64,000 nt of DNA, from contig OU015660.1 in the NCBI GenBank assembly GCA_907165275.2, positions 9,550,501 to 9,614,500 of the forward strand. The letters run 5' to 3'. The position numbers and the translations under genes are program-made. Positions 30,669-42,028 of the stretch are shown here, in pieces (the stretch's first letter is position 1; every line of letters begins with the position of its first letter). This DNA comes from Zygaena filipendulae (Eukaryota > Arthropoda > Insecta > Lepidoptera > Zygaenidae). The notes beneath the pieces were generated by a model. That model was not told where the DNA came from and ran no database searches. It saw nothing but the letters and a program-made list of their open reading frames with translations.

Positions 30669-33600
30669 CGGCGGCAGCTGGCTGCAACTCCACTCACCAA
30701 CCCGGCCGCCGTCTTTTCGTCACTGACCGTGTCACAAAACGCCAGTTTTTGATAGACACTGGGTCTGACTTGTGTTGTTACCCTCGCCGCTGGCTCTCAG
30801 ATCGCAGGAACCCGTCCGACTATGAGCTCAGCGCCGCTAATGGCAGCACCATCAAGACGTATGGCATCATCAAACTGACACTCAATTTTGGTCTCCGGCG
30901 AGATTTTATTTGGTCTTTCGTCGTCGCTGATGTTACGACTGCAATCCTAGGCTCAGATTTCCTGGCTTACTACCACCTCCTGCCTGACTGTCGAACCAAG
31001 AAACTCGTCGACGGTCTTACCAGTCTCACAGCGAAGGCTTCCGCTGCAACTTCGGAGCAACCGAGTGTCAAAGTAGTGACTTCATCAAATTCTGTTTTTG
31101 CACAAGTGCTAGCTGAATTTCCTGAAATTACCCGTCCTCCCGGTCTTCCCAGGAAAATCAAGCACAATACTGTACACTTCATCAAAACAACGGATGGTCC
31201 GCCCTTATCCTGTCGTCCTCGTCGCTTGGCTCCTCAAAAACTGATCTCAGCCAAAAAAGAATTTGAGGACATGGTTCGAGCTGGTACTGCACGACCGTCT
31301 AAGAGCTGCTGGTCGTCCCCATTGCACATGACCTTGAAAAAGGACAACACTTGGCGTCCCTGCGGTGACTACCGCGCACTGAACGCCAGGACCGTACCTG
31401 ACAGGTATCCCGTCAGGCACATACACGACTTTGGCCACAACCTAACAGGCGCTAAGATTTTCAGCACCATAGACCTGGTAAAGGCCTACCATCAGATCCC
31501 GGTTGCTGAAGAGGATATCCCGAAGACTGCCATCGTTACCCCGTTTGGCCTCTTCGAGTTCCCGTTTATGACCTTCGGTCTCCGTAACGCTGGTCAAACG
31601 TTTCAGCGGTTTATCGATGAGGTCACCCGGGGTCTCGATTTTTGTTTTCCTTATGTGGACGATATCCTCATCTACTCTGCAGACGAGACCCTCCACCAGG
31701 AGCACCTTCGAATCCTTTTTGGCCGCCTACAGGACTACGGTGTCGTAATAAACCCGTCGAAGTGCGTCCTCGGTGCCCGCGAAGTTAACTTTCTGGGTTA
31801 TCACATTAGCTCCGAAGGTACTCAACCTCCCAAGGATCGTGTTCAAGCTATTTTAGACTTTCCTCCTCCTAAAACCGTCCAAGGCGTGCGCCGGTTTCTT
31901 GGCATGATAAATTATTACCGTCGATTCATCCCGCATGCTGCGCAGTTACAGGCTCCACTAATCAACGCCGTTGTGGCCACCAATGGCAAAGGTGCTAAGC
32001 CATTCATATGGTCACCCGAGCTTTTGGAAAAGTTTGATGCCTGCAAGAGGAGTCTCTCCAACGCCACCGTACTGCAACATCCGGTCAGCAACGCACCACT
32101 CGGGCTATTTACTGACGCTTCCAGTGTCCACATCGGATCATGCCTTCAACAATTAGTTGACGGTGAGTGGTACCCTCTGGCCTTCTTCAGTAAGAAATTG
32201 ACTGACAAGCAGACGCAATGGCCGACTTACTATCGTGAGCTACTGGCCGTGTATGAAAGCGTGCAACATTTTCGCCATATTCTAGAGGTCCAACATGTGA
32301 CCGTCTTCACGGATCATAAGCCTTTGCTGTACGCTTTCGTACAACGCCGAGAAAAACTCCCGCCTGCACAATTAAACCAACTGTCCTTTATCAGTCAGTT
32401 TACCACTGACATTAAATATATCAAAGGTGAGGATAACGTCGTTGCCGATGCGATGTCACGTGTTGATGCTATCGCCCTTGAGCAAGACTACGAGGCCCTT
32501 GCCAAATCACAAGAGACCGATCAAGAGTTGTCAAACTTGCGTCAGCAAGGCTCCGGCCTGCAATTGACCAAAGTTGTAATCCCGGGGACGAACATCTTTC
32601 TGACCTGTGACGTATCTACTGGCAAGCCTCGCCCATATCTGACTTCTTCCTTTCGTAGAGCTGCCTTTAATAAGCTCCACCAACTTAGCCATCCCGGGGC
32701 ACGGGCTACGACCCGCCTCGTGACTGATCGCTATGTTTGGCCTTCTGTCAACAAAGATTGTAAGGAGTGGGCTCGCACTTGCGAAGCGTGTCAACGCGCC
32801 AAAGTGTCGCGCCACAATTGTTCTCCTCTAGGCAATTTCGAACTACCATCTGGCCGATTCAGGCATGTTCATATCGACATAGTCGGTCCCCTGCCCGTCT
32901 GCAACGACTTTCGGTATTGTTTAACTGCCATTGACAGAGCTACGAGGTGGCCAGAGGTCTGGCCAATGCGATCCATCACCGCTGAAGAAGTCGCTGAAAC
33001 TCTGACTCGTGAATGGATTCCTCGCTTCGGAGTACCTCAAGTCATAACGACAGACCAAGGAACCCAGTTCGAATCGGATTTATTTCGTCGACTGTTGACC
33101 CACCTTGCCACGAAACGAATTCGGACGACATCATATCACCCTTGCGCAAATGGCATGATCGAGCGCGTTCATCGCCAACTCAAGGCCGCTCTCATGTGCC
33201 ATCAGAACTCCTGGGTTCGGTCCCTCCCATTCGTTCTTCTCGGCATGCGTTCGGCTTTTAAGGAAGATTTAAAAGCCACAGCAGCCGAAATGGTGTACGG
33301 AGAACCCCTCCGGTTACCGGGTGAATTACTTGTTCCAGTTCCTGGGTGTGACACTATCGACGACCCTGCGGACTTTGTCGTGCAACTTCGACGCAAAATG
33401 TCGACCGTGCGTCCAGTCGCTGCTTCTCGGCACTCTCAACCGGCCACTTTCGTTTTCAAAAACCTCCCATCTGCTTCACACGTTTTTCTTCGGGACGATA
33501 CCGTTAGACGGCCGTTGCAACCACCTTACATGGGTCCGTACCAGGTCATTGATCGTGCCAGTGATGGCAAGACTATGACCCTGGATATTAAAGGCAAACG

Positions 33601-33823
33601 CGTCACAGTCAGCATCAACCGCGTCAAACCTGCTTTCGTCGACAACACTGGTCCTGACGTTTCAGAGCCTTCAACGAGTCTGACACAGCCCCTTTCTCCA
33701 CAGCGGCCTAAGCTTGTAACAACACCAGTAGATACCAGTACCAGCGATGCCACTAACAGGCCGCCATATACCACTAGGTCCGGAAGACATGTAAAATTTA
33801 AGGATTTCCCTGATTATTGTTGA
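30617..33823 (+). CDS. pol: pol polyprotein: protease, reverse transcriptase, RNase H, integrase
   Basis: An open frame of 1068 residues counted from the ATG at 30617, probably made by -1 frameshifting from gag rather than from that ATG. Protease DTGSD is at 47-51. In the reverse transcriptase, YVDD is at 346-349. RNase H residues are D500, E541 and D566. The integrase zinc finger is H688-x3-H692-x29-C722-x2-C725, and its catalytic triad is D754, D813, E849 (35 residues between the last two). A GPY/F-type module ([11 protein letters not shown]) follows. All key residues are present and there is no internal stop. There is no env frame between pol and the 3' LTR. GC content and codon use differ from the AT-rich surroundings, as expected for a mobile element. 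Confidence 0.96.
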   Translation: MHLSLQVAVGKPREQSVAAAAGCNSTHQPGRRLFVTDRVTKRQFLIDTGSDLCCYPRRWLSDRRNPSDYELSAANGSTIKTYGIIKLTLNFGLRRDFIWSFVVADVTTAILGSDFLAYYHLLPDCRTKKLVDGLTSLTAKASAATSEQPSVKVVTSSNSVFAQVLAEFPEITRPPGLPRKIKHNTVHFIKTTDGPPLSCRPRRLAPQKLISAKKEFEDMVRAGTARPSKSCWSSPLHMTLKKDNTWRPCGDYRALNARTVPDRYPVRHIHDFGHNLTGAKIFSTIDLVKAYHQIPVAEEDIPKTAIVTPFGLFEFPFMTFGLRNAGQTFQRFIDEVTRGLDFCFPYVDDILIYSADETLHQEHLRILFGRLQDYGVVINPSKCVLGAREVNFLGYHISSEGTQPPKDRVQAILDFPPPKTVQGVRRFLGMINYYRRFIPHAAQLQAPLINAVVATNGKGAKPFIWSPELLEKFDACKRSLSNATVLQHPVSNAPLGLFTDASSVHIGSCLQQLVDGEWYPLAFFSKKLTDKQTQWPTYYRELLAVYESVQHFRHILEVQHVTVFTDHKPLLYAFVQRREKLPPAQLNQLSFISQFTTDIKYIKGEDNVVADAMSRVDAIALEQDYEALAKSQETDQELSNLRQQGSGLQLTKVVIPGTNIFLTCDVSTGKPRPYLTSSFRRAAFNKLHQLSHPGARATTRLVTDRYVWPSVNKDCKEWARTCEACQRAKVSRHNCSPLGNFELPSGRFRHVHIDIVGPLPVCNDFRYCLTAIDRATRWPEVWPMRSITAEEVAETLTREWIPRFGVPQVITTDQGTQFESDLFRRLLTHLATKRIRTTSYHPCANGMIERVHRQLKAALMCHQNSWVRSLPFVLLGMRSAFKEDLKATAAEMVYGEPLRLPGELLVPVPGCDTIDDPADFVVQLRRKMSTVRPVAASRHSQPATFVFKNLPSASHVFLRDDTVRRPLQPPYMGPYQVIDRASDGKTMTLDIKGKRVTVSINRVKPAFVDNTGPDVSEPSTSLTQPLSPQRPKLVTTPVDTSTSDATNRPPYTTRSGRHVKFKDFPDYC

Positions 33824-33863
33824 TTCCCTGATTGTTGTTGATTGTAAGATCTTCCTATCCCTC

Positions 33864-33878
33864 TCCCTGGGGGGGTGG
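33864..33878 (+). other. Polypurine tract
   Basis: A run of seven G followed by TGG (33869-33878) directly before the 3' LTR TGTGGCG. It is the expected plus-strand primer site, though rich in G rather than A and interrupted by one T. Confidence 0.7.
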
Positions 33879-34196
33879 TGTGGCGAATCGGAACGCACCC
33901 GCCCGGACCGTAAAAAAAAAACCAACTTGAGTTGCCTGGCGCTACAAACTCTAGTTAATTTGTGCGAACTACTTAGAGATACTATATTACGCGATTCTGT
34001 AGACGGTACCTAGTGTTATGCAAAAAGTTACTTTAAATTATACTTTAATATAATTTCTAAGACTTCTGGAGAATATAGAGTTTATCAAGAACATCAATGA
34101 TTTTTGAGTTCCTCACGACATCCCGCAACCCTTCCAAACACGGGAGAGAAACAGCGAGGCACCACGGCCGACGCTGCAGACCGCTCCTTTCCCAAA
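33879..34196 (+). repeat. 3' LTR
   Basis: 318 bp, same start, end and length as the 5' LTR, with no differences seen by eye. Followed by CACT (34197-34200). Confidence 0.95.
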
Positions 34197-34310
34197 CACT
34201 TATAGGAAGCGAAAGTGATCCTGAGTGACAAAGGGTACCTACTTTTTATCCCGGAATTCCCGCGAGTGCTCCGAAATTACCGCGGATGAAACCGCGGGGG
34301 TCAGCTAGTA
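34197..34310 (+). repeat. Target duplication and right part of the interrupted repeat unit
   Basis: CACT plus TATAGGAAGCGAAAGTGATC continues the array unit cut at 28452 and ends with ACCGCGGGGGTCAGCTAGTA. Confidence 0.85.
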
Positions 34311-34431
34311 GTATTATAAAGACGAGCTCTAAAAGCCTCCAATGTAGGTACCTAAATTTCAATACGAAAATTTCACCGTGTACCTACCTACGTAGGCTCC
34401 TGATACGACGTGTTGTCCGTTTATATCTAAA

Positions 34432-35042
34432 GACATCGAGCGTGCCAGACACATTCCGTGCCAGACACGTGCCAGGGCAGAAATGTTGGCAGAAATCAAA
34501 AGACACCGTTTATTTACAAAAGTGAAGAGACGTCTGCAAGGTTGCAACGATGCTCTATTCACCACGATTCACCAGAAATGAACCGCGAGACAAAATTGAA
34601 AATATTCTTTCCGCGAATACTGGCCGTGTCTGGCCGCGTCTGCGCGGCCGTGTAGGATATGAATATCTACATTGATACGCGCTGTATAGGAATAGTATAT
34701 TTCATTACAAGTGCGGAAAGCCTGTCATTGCAAAGAGTTCCGACATATGTCTACCCGAGCCGAGGCGCACTAAGTTCCAACTGTGATCAAGAGATGGCGC
34801 TAGTCGTATTAGTAATGCGAAACCTACGTTTCGCAATGCAAAAAGTGTGTCAAAGTCGTGTCGCCATTTTTGACAGTTGGCAAAGAGAACGCACGAGTTC
34901 GGGAAAGGTAAACAAAAAGCTCGAGTATGTAATAGCCCACATCCCGAACGCTAAACGTCCCTGCAATACGCCACTTCTTGAGCAACTGTATTAAAAAATA
35001 TTATTTTGTCTGCCACGGAACGTGTCTGGCACGCTCAATGTC
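34432..35042. mobile_element. 611-bp TIR element carrying the composite repeat
   Basis: Ends GACATCGAGCGTGCCAGACA, then CATTCCGTG at the left, and CACGGAACGTGTCTGGCACG, then CTCAATGTC at the right, are inverted over about 37 bp with few mismatches. The CGTGCCAGACA unit is repeated near the left end. The interior holds the 34691-34998 block shared with 7788-8227. Confidence 0.75.
34691..34998. repeat. Second copy of the composite repeat (130-bp deletion)
   Basis: Matches 7788-8227 closely from ATAGTATATTTCATTA to GCAACTGTATTAAAAAA. Bases corresponding to about 7867-7996 are absent, with CGAGGCGCA joined straight to CTAAGTTCC. Confidence 0.85.
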
Positions 35043-35877
35043 TAGGTATATACGTATATACATATAAACGAACTTTTATACGTTCCTAGTATGTAGTAAT
35101 TACGTCTAACTATCCCTACTAAGTACCTATCTACATAAATCTAGTCAAAATTACGCAGTCGACGAAGATTTACGACTAGCTAAAGAAAACTTTCGACCTA
35201 CAACCCTTTGAGTCAGTAACGTTGCTAAGTAAAATTTTGTGTAAAGTAGGTATAGCTCGGTAACGATAGTTGACACTTGATAGATGAGGAACCGAATCGA
35301 TTTATCTTGCGTTCAATCGATTTGTTATGGGCAAAGTTAAAATGTGTGTGACTACAAAACTACTATATTATAGGAGTAGGTAGGTAGAAAAGTATAACAC
35401 TTTCTTAATAAGCAAAATGGTAACAAGGCCTAATCTCTTCTTTCTTTTCTTGTGTGTTTATTTTAGCCTATACGCCAAAACCACTATACGCAAATAGCCA
35501 AAACGATCGAATCGCTCCTCTAGCCTTGCGCTTAGTACCTATAAGTACCTACCCAACAATTTATTCATCTTTTTCATTTACATAGATTGATAAAACTTTA
35601 TTGTTTATTCCTTTCACTCTTAATTTATTTTCGTTTTTTTATTCTTTTACTTCTGTAATTATAAAGCTGCCATAATTTTCAATTTAATCATTATTATTTG
35701 CACACCATACTCAATTATTTTTTTCGATCCGTTGGTTAACTGGTAGAAAATTCCGCAAGGCATTATGTTCGCCATTTGTACCTTTATAGTCTGTTTACCA
35801 AACGAGTGAAATCGCGGCGTCGAATATGAGTATTGAGTAGGTGGGTGCTTGATAAAACAACACCTTAAACAGCTTAC

Positions 35878-36060
35878 CAGATCTGATAGCGGAGTCGATG
35901 TGCTTGAGTAGTTTGAATATGAAGCTCTGTTGGCCCCAAAATAGCGTGAGGATGGTGGCCGGTGCAAGGTAGCGCAGCGACGTAAGGATCACGTCGAGGG
36001 CAGATGACCACATGCCGGGTCCACGCTCGAACTCGGGGTACTCCGGGATTGTGAACAGCC
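35878..36060 (-). CDS. Candidate exon of the filamin-like gene with a hydrophobic segment
   Basis: Bounded by an acceptor (ATTGGTTCCAG, minus strand) and a donor (GTAAGC). 183 nt open with two leading bases and one trailing base. It encodes LFTIPEYPEFERGPGMWSSA, then a hydrophobic stretch LDVILTSLRYLAPATILTLF, then WGQQ..KLLKHIDSAIRS. The trailing G plus TT of exon 26120-25903 gives Val. The T left over by exon 55004-54836 plus GG gives Trp. The composition is clearly coding-like, with high GC in third positions. Assignment to the filamin-like gene rests on strand, order and phase only. It could instead be an exon of an unknown gene nested in the interval. Confidence 0.6.
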
Positions 36061-36286
36061 CTGGAACCAATAACGAATACCTACTTGTCGAATCATCATT
36101 ATAAAAAATGCATACATACATACAGTCGAACACAAAAGCTCCCCTTTTTTGTTGTCGGCTAAAAATAGGTAGGTACAGATACCTATGTTCGGAAGGCCGG
36201 CTTACAGTTTATGGGTCAACGAACTTACAAGGTTACGCTGCAATTGGGGATATCAGAAAATATCGTGATAATCTTACGTAATAATT

Positions 36287-36424
36287 TGGGTCGCGATCGC
36301 ACGAGGCTGAGCACGCGCTCGGCGCTGCCTCGGGCGAGGCACGTCTACACCGACCGCGCAGCGCGTTGCCGCGCGAGGCGTGCCTCAACCGAGGCTGCTC
36401 GCTCGGTGTGGACGCGCCTAATAA
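36287..36424. repeat. GC-rich foldback element
   Basis: GAGGCACGTCTACACCGACC faces CGGTGTGGACGCGCC, and CGCGCAGCGCG lies between them; the GC content is far above the flanks. It is responsible for the 137-codon open frame at 36211-36624, which I do not regard as a gene. Confidence 0.6.
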
Positions 36425-36559
36425 CTGATGCACGCTTGGGTTTTCTAGATCTTATAGGTAACATGCTAACACTGCATATTGTAATTAGCTTTTTAGCTTC
36501 CATTCAAGTGCGTTCAAACAAACAAAAAAACTGTTTTTTAATCTACATCTTCTTCTTTG

Positions 36560-36717
36560 TAAATAAAAATGAATGTTTGTATGTCTGTCCTCTATGCGTA
36601 TCGAAACCATTGGTCCGATTGTGATGAAAATTTGGCGGGTTGTTCTGCGTGCGTCGCCAGAGGATCTTGATCCCAAAACTCACGCGGGTGAAAGCGCACA
36701 CGGGGCACAGCTAGCAG
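36560..36717 (+). repeat. CCCGCGGG-type related repeat (GCGGGTGAAAG variant)
   Basis: Reads ATGAATGTTTGTATGTCTGT, CCGATTGTGATGAAAATTTG, then CACGCGGGTGAAAGCGCACA and CACAGCTAGCAGG; a sister type of the main family. Confidence 0.6.
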
Positions 36718-37573
36718 GTATTGATCAAAAAAAGAACAAAAGAAACATACATACAGCCGAATGCAGAACCTCCTTTTTGAAAGCCGGTTGAAAATTCAAT
36801 ACAATCATGCTTATTCCACAACTAAGGATATTCTTCCAGTACCTAGAGTGTAGTCCATCGTCCATATAAATGGACTGACCGATCAGATTGTCTTAATATA
36901 CCTACACAAATATTTAAAATTAAGTATGTATTTATTTATGTAACCTTGTGGGGTTCACTTCAAGTACATTCAGTCAGTTTTATCAGTTTCAGTCAAACAA
37001 TAAAACAAGATATCCGAAAATTGTAGAAAATAAATAAAGGAACATAGAAGATAACGCGCAACGACATCAATATTGTGTTTAAACAATGATTCAGAACATG
37101 TTTGCTGATCTACCCAGCTGCTTTGAACTAAATTGTATATTCTATCTATGTTTATGTAGTAATTGATACAAAAATTCTCAATTCGACTGTATGTTTTTTT
37201 TGTATCTTTGTTACGCAATTACTCGAAGACGGCTGGATTGATTTAGAAAATTCTTTTTTTGTTCGATAGGCTTATACTTTCAAGATGGTCCCATTATAAA
37301 GAAGTCAGGATATTATGATGATGGGATCATGGAAAAATCGGGCAAACTTTTCAAATATTACAGGCACACCTATAGCGATTTAGGTAGATAAATTGTCACA
37401 AAAATAAATGAAAAAAATTCACTACACTATAAAGTTAATAAAAAACATACGCGTCGAATTGAGATCCTCCTCCTTTTTGGGAAATCGGTTAAAAATAACC
37501 TACATGCGTATGTGCTTATCGGGTTGAAGTTGGTGCGAAGACCGCTCGTTTCTGCAATGTGGTGGGAGCGGAC

Positions 37574-37824
37574 TAACGGCCGCACTCAGAGTCGACTTTA
37601 ATGATTACTTAGTTAAGTATAGATTTTTAAAACAAAACTGCCGCAATCAGAGACGTTCAGTAAATTAATGTTAATTGGCATTTAATGAGATGTAACTTAA
37701 TTAGTTAAATGCCAATTAACAATAATTTATTAAACTTGTCTGATTGCGGCAGTTTTGTTTTAAAAATCTATACTTAACTAAATAATCATTAAAATCGAGT
37801 GCGGTGCTCTAAGTGCGGCGGTTA
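37574..37824. mobile_element. CACTCAGAGTCG MITE, full-length copy 4
   Basis: Arms TAACGGCCGCACTCAGAGTC and AGTGCGGCGGTTA. The outer arms match the copy at 14505-14746, but the centre (AATGAGATGTAACTTAATTA) is in the opposite orientation. Lies in the large intron of the filamin-like gene. Confidence 0.8.
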
Positions 37825-38487
37825 GTCTATCTACCTATTTGGCTTGGCACATACGCATTGATATACAAAAATATATCAATGCACATAGGTACGTAGGTTA
37901 TTTTCAACTTTTTAGTGTGGTGCATTTTTGTGTGCTTTGAAGTCGGTTTTAATTTTTGTTGTGTTTTTTATGAAGATTTTTGTCTGTGACGTATATCTTG
38001 GGTATGTATTATGTCAGTGACTGAGGAACAATTTTGCTCACGCAAAACAAACACAAAATCACACTTCCTACGATCACGGATCTCCGCATAGGTACCTACT
38101 AATCCAAACGCTCTCTCCAATTTTGTAAGAAATTTGGTTTAAAGACACAGACAATATGATATAGGTATTTAGAATAAAGATTTTGGAAATTCTACTATTA
38201 TGGAGGAGACATTTTGTACGGAGGTACCGTTTTAAGATGTAAGTCGTGAAAATCTGTATACTTAGGTTTCTTTCTTTCAAACGCGTATATTATCACTTTT
38301 GGTGATTGGGTTTAAAAGTGATTTGCGAGTATAACCAAGGAGGAGAATAGAATGATGGTTGTAGGTATTATACAGAATGTTACATAATGTTCCAAAAAGG
38401 TATAGTCATATTATAGGATCATGTAGGTATTGTTAATTGTACAGAGTAATTAGACACAAAAACTTAGTAGGTATTTTGTGTATTTAT

Positions 38488-38749
38488 CGTGGCCACATCT
38501 AAGAATTGATCAATCCACATCATATCCACATCCATTTTAGGCAGGGCGTAGACTACCCCGACATCCTTGGTTGGGTTAGGTTTGTACTGGTTACCAAGTC
38601 GCCAGTTCGCAATGGCCGGCGAAGCGCCGAAGACAAAATATGGTGGCATTCGTACTTCAAGATGTGGCTGACCATTTCAGCAAATGCCACTATTTCATGA
38701 AATGGTCGGCCACACCATGAATTGATCAATTTTTAGATGTGACTACGAC
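38488..38749. mobile_element. MITE with nested palindromes (TCGTGGCCACATCTAAGAAT ends)
   Basis: Left TCGTGGCCACATCTAAGAAT, then TGATCAAT, and right ATTGATCAATTTTTAGATGT, then GACTACGA, are inverted. Inside, GTGGCTGACCATTTCA and TGAAATGGTCGGCCAC form a second hairpin. Confidence 0.75.
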
Positions 38750-39108
38750 ATTTTGAACAGAGACCATAGCTTCGCGGGTGTCGTGGTTCCCGGAGCACGT
38801 TTTCTTCGAAGTTTCTTGCGATTTCGTCAGCTCTGTCGGACATTTTGTTTCGTTATTAGCACTCGAGTGACGTCATAATTCACGTTTCACTAACAATAAG
38901 GTATAGACAGTAGTTTAAAAATTTACTTTACGAAAAGCGATCTGTAAAGTACCTATGTTTGTTATTTACATTCTTTGTGTGATTTTTTTTATCACATAAT
39001 ACATACGTAATGTTGAATGTTGATATTTGGCCAATTTGCAAGATACATTTTGTATGCTGATGACATCATGATTCGGTAATATCTATCTAACCATAGGTAC
39101 TAAGATTA

Positions 39109-39431
39109 TAAAAGGCTATTTGACTACTTTTTTTTCTAAATTCTATTTCGTCCGTCAGTTAGATAATAAAAAAATAATAGTCACGTATTTTTTGCTTTTT
39201 CAAATAAATGAAAATATACCTGGATAAAGCGCATTAAAGTTTAGGAGTGGGGGTTCGTAACGTCATATGCAGCTAAAAACTGCGCCTGCTTGTGACGTCA
39301 CGCAATTTCGAATCAACGTATCTTCGTTATTTTTTGCTTACATGAAAAAAGAAAAAATGCGTGTCTAATATTTTTTATGAATCTACAAGTTGGACTAAAA
39401 ACAAAAAAAAATAGTCAAATAGCCTATTCTG
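39109..39431. mobile_element. TGACGTCA-bearing TIR element, copy 3 (GGCTATTTGACTA subfamily)
   Basis: Ends AGGCTATTTGACTAC and TAGTCAAATAGCCT; inner CGTCCGTCAGTTAG; CTTGTGACGTCACGCAA core; complete at 323 bp. Confidence 0.8.
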
Positions 39432-39479
39432 CCTGTCCGTTGCCGTTTCACTAGGTACTTAAATACTCAATCGATCATC

Positions 39480-39572
39480 ATAACACACAACAAAACATAG
39501 GGTACATTTCATCCTGGAATTCTAGCGGGAACTCCGAAATTGGTGCGAGTGAAACCACGGGGAACAATTAGT
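39480..39572 (+). repeat. CCCGCGGG-type repeat, 3' part only
   Basis: ACATAGGGTACATTTCATCC, then GGAATTCTAGCGGGAACTCC, then GAAACCACGGGGAACAATTA. Confidence 0.65.
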
Positions 39573-39690
39573 AAGTTATATTTAATTTCTCATTTATTTT
39601 CTCCTTTCTCGTTTACGTGTGTGCGTATACCTACCTAACTTCATGATGATCGGTTGAGTATTTTAGGCGTGAAAAGGTAACGGAAGAACA

Positions 39691-39839
39691 GGGGTCGTAT
39701 TTTTGAATCGTTCGAATTACTATTCGCACACGGAACTGCAAGATTCACGCGTGAATGCTTAAAAAATGTAAGAGGATTCGCACGTGAATTCGCGAGTCCG
39801 TGCGTGAAAGTAATTCGAGCGATTCTAAAATCGACCCCC
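39691..39839. mobile_element. GAATCGxTCGAAT foldback, first of a tandem pair
   Basis: GGGGTCGTATTTTTGAATCG faces CGATTCTAAAATCGACCCC; inner GGATTCGCACGTGAATTC pairs with the earlier GATTCACGCGTGAATGC. Confidence 0.75.
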
Positions 39840-39840
39840 A

Positions 39841-39986
39841 GGGGCCGTATTTGTGAATCGCTCGAATCACTATCGCACTCGCAAGATTCACATGCGAATC
39901 CTTTATAAATAAATATCTATGGATTCGCATTTGAATCTTACGATTCCCGTGCGAAAGTTATTCGAGCCATTCAAAAATACGGCCCC
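39841..39986. mobile_element. GAATCGCTCGAAT foldback, second of a tandem pair
   Basis: GGGGCCGTATTTGTGAATCG faces CATTCAAAAATACGGCCCC. It follows the previous element with a single base between, suggesting family members inserting at or into each other. Confidence 0.75.
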
Positions 39987-39999
39987 TGAACTTACGCAT

Positions 40000-42020
40000 T
40001 TAAAATATTAGATATCTATTACCTAGTATGGTAGGTTAGGTTATGTACATACTTCTAAGCTTTAAATTAATCGCGAGTTAACATTAGGTAGGACAAAGTA
40101 TATATCTAGTTCTACATTTCAAACTGATTTGTAAAAATATAATATTACTTATTGTTGTACTTAAATCTACTAAAATGGCAAGTGCCATGTACAAAATATG
40201 GTAGCTAACTTATACATTAGGTACTCATAACAATATCAAATTATGTAGGCCCAAATCAAAAAAAAATAGACTCACTTGCTAGACTAGATTTACTACTACT
40301 GCAGTGTACTATTTATAAAACAGCATCACAATCATATTGCGCACATTTGTTTAAGTCACCTTCGATTTTGGTTTTAATATGGAACGCTCTACCTTTTTTT
40401 TTATAAAAGACAATATTAACCTACCTTATAAAGCAGACTGCCCACTTGAAGCCTGTAGCCAACTGTCTATTTTCCATTAAATCTCACCGGACCAGCGCCT
40501 TATCTAATCTTTTATCTTCACTGACTAAGCAGAAGTAGGTGCCTATAGATGAACATGACTAACAATGATAAAGATATAACAGTGAATGGAAACTAATTTT
40601 TATTACGAGCCCCGCATTGGGTATCTGAAATAGCTTATTAATATCTTGGCTACAAACAAACAAATAATATTAGGTATAGTCACTATGTTATAGCCGGTTA
40701 TATTTTTCGTCTGATAATATTGTTTGTAAATATGAGTCCGTGAATAAGGTAATACTAGATATTTTTTGTTAGATCGAGTAGATAATATGATTTGGTTATC
40801 AACTTTTCACATATTGCTAGGCTTCAGACTGGCCTCTTTTCTTTCACGAATAATCGTTACTGAAAGTGTTGTAGATAGATAGATAACTCTTTATTGTACA
40901 CCAAACTAAAAAAAAGTGTTTACAAATTTTCTTAAATTTAACTTAAAAGGCATACAAAAGGCGGCCTTATAAAGATGTTATAAAGATGTTAATTTGGATG
41001 AAATGTATATGCATATTTTATATGTAGTAGTTGCTTATTTGAGTTCAGCTAGGCTTAAGATGGATCGTTGGGGCACAATCTGGGCAAGTTTTCGTACAAA
41101 TTTCATTAGCCACTATACGGCTGCTTTTTGAAGAGAAACTCTTATTTCAAGGCGGCATCATGTTTAAACATATTTCGTGACATGAAAGAGAAGAAGGATA
41201 CGTAACGTAAAGAGAGAGAGAGAGAGAGCTCTAAAAAGGCACCCTGAAAATGTGCTACTTAATATCAAAACGATCGTCGTGAGCCGACGTAGTCGTTAAA
41301 GTTGATACAACAAACCTAGTCATTAGTCATAGTAATTACAATGTTGGACGGAAGTAAACTAACGGATTATAGGGCATACTTAAGTGTAATTGTAACGGAT
41401 AGATTTAGAACTACTTAGAATTTGAAAGACATTAGCGAGCGCTCATCTGATAAACAATCAATCAATGCCACTTGAAATCCCTTTTTTATTGATGGCGTTT
41501 CTATCGCACGGCAGCGTAATAATTTTGCCAAAGTGGAATTAAAATTGTATTAAAAATTATGAATATGGTGGTATAGCGATGTTTGCTCGCCGAGCTAAAA
41601 CGTTTTGTCGAGAGCCAATTGCTTGCTAAATGTTCACAAAGTGGCCGGTGGCTACAGCAATAAACAAGATTTATTTTTTATTTATTTAAGATGTTCAAAA
41701 GTTATAAAACAGCAAACCAAAAATCACAGAGATTTGTCCGGAATGCTATGTGCGTTCGCATTTCGCAAGGACTTCAATTTCAATCAAACTCAAAAGTAAT
41801 TCAAACTCCCAATAAATCTTAATCTCGAATTTCTAAAAATCTATTCTAACTTTTTGAACCGAAAATTATAGAAAATAAAGACTTATTATTTAATTACTGA
41901 AATTCACAGAAGGTATTTTAAAACTACATAAAATAACAGCGCATACTAACAGGACTACATTACAGTCTACAGCGGTTATTGACTGGAACCCAAAGAGTAT
42001 GTAGGTACATAATCTTATCT
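40000..42020. other. Intronic AT-rich stretch without gene
   Basis: Contains a retroposon-like 3' tail (about 40877-40975, GATAGATAACTCTTTATTGTACACC, with CATACAAAAGGCGGCC) and an AG microsatellite at 41211-41229. The open frame at 41605-41799 has no coding features. Confidence 0.5.
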
Positions 42021-42028
42021 TATCTTAA

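Larger units (their letters stand above)
28453..34196 (+). mobile_element. Complete Ty3/gypsy LTR retrotransposon, CsRn1-like
   Basis: 5744 bp: 318-bp LTRs, primer-binding site, a leader of about 1 kb, gag, pol and a G-rich polypurine tract; no envelope gene. The domain order protease, reverse transcriptase, RNase H, integrase is that of Ty3/gypsy. The gag CHCC zinc motif (instead of CCHC) is the known mark of the CsRn1 clade. The LTRs show no difference by eye and both frames are open, so the insertion is recent. It lies on the plus strand, antisense to the filamin-like gene, within the intron predicted between 25903-26120 and 35878-36060. Confidence 0.95.

Noticed and set aside
30374..33925. 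Several minus-strand frames of 60-94 codons over gag/pol
   Set aside because: Antisense shadows of the retrotransposon reading frames.
36211..36624. 137-codon plus-strand open frame
   Set aside because: The Arg/Ala-rich part is a GC-rich foldback repeat and the rest is AT-rich sequence; not a gene.
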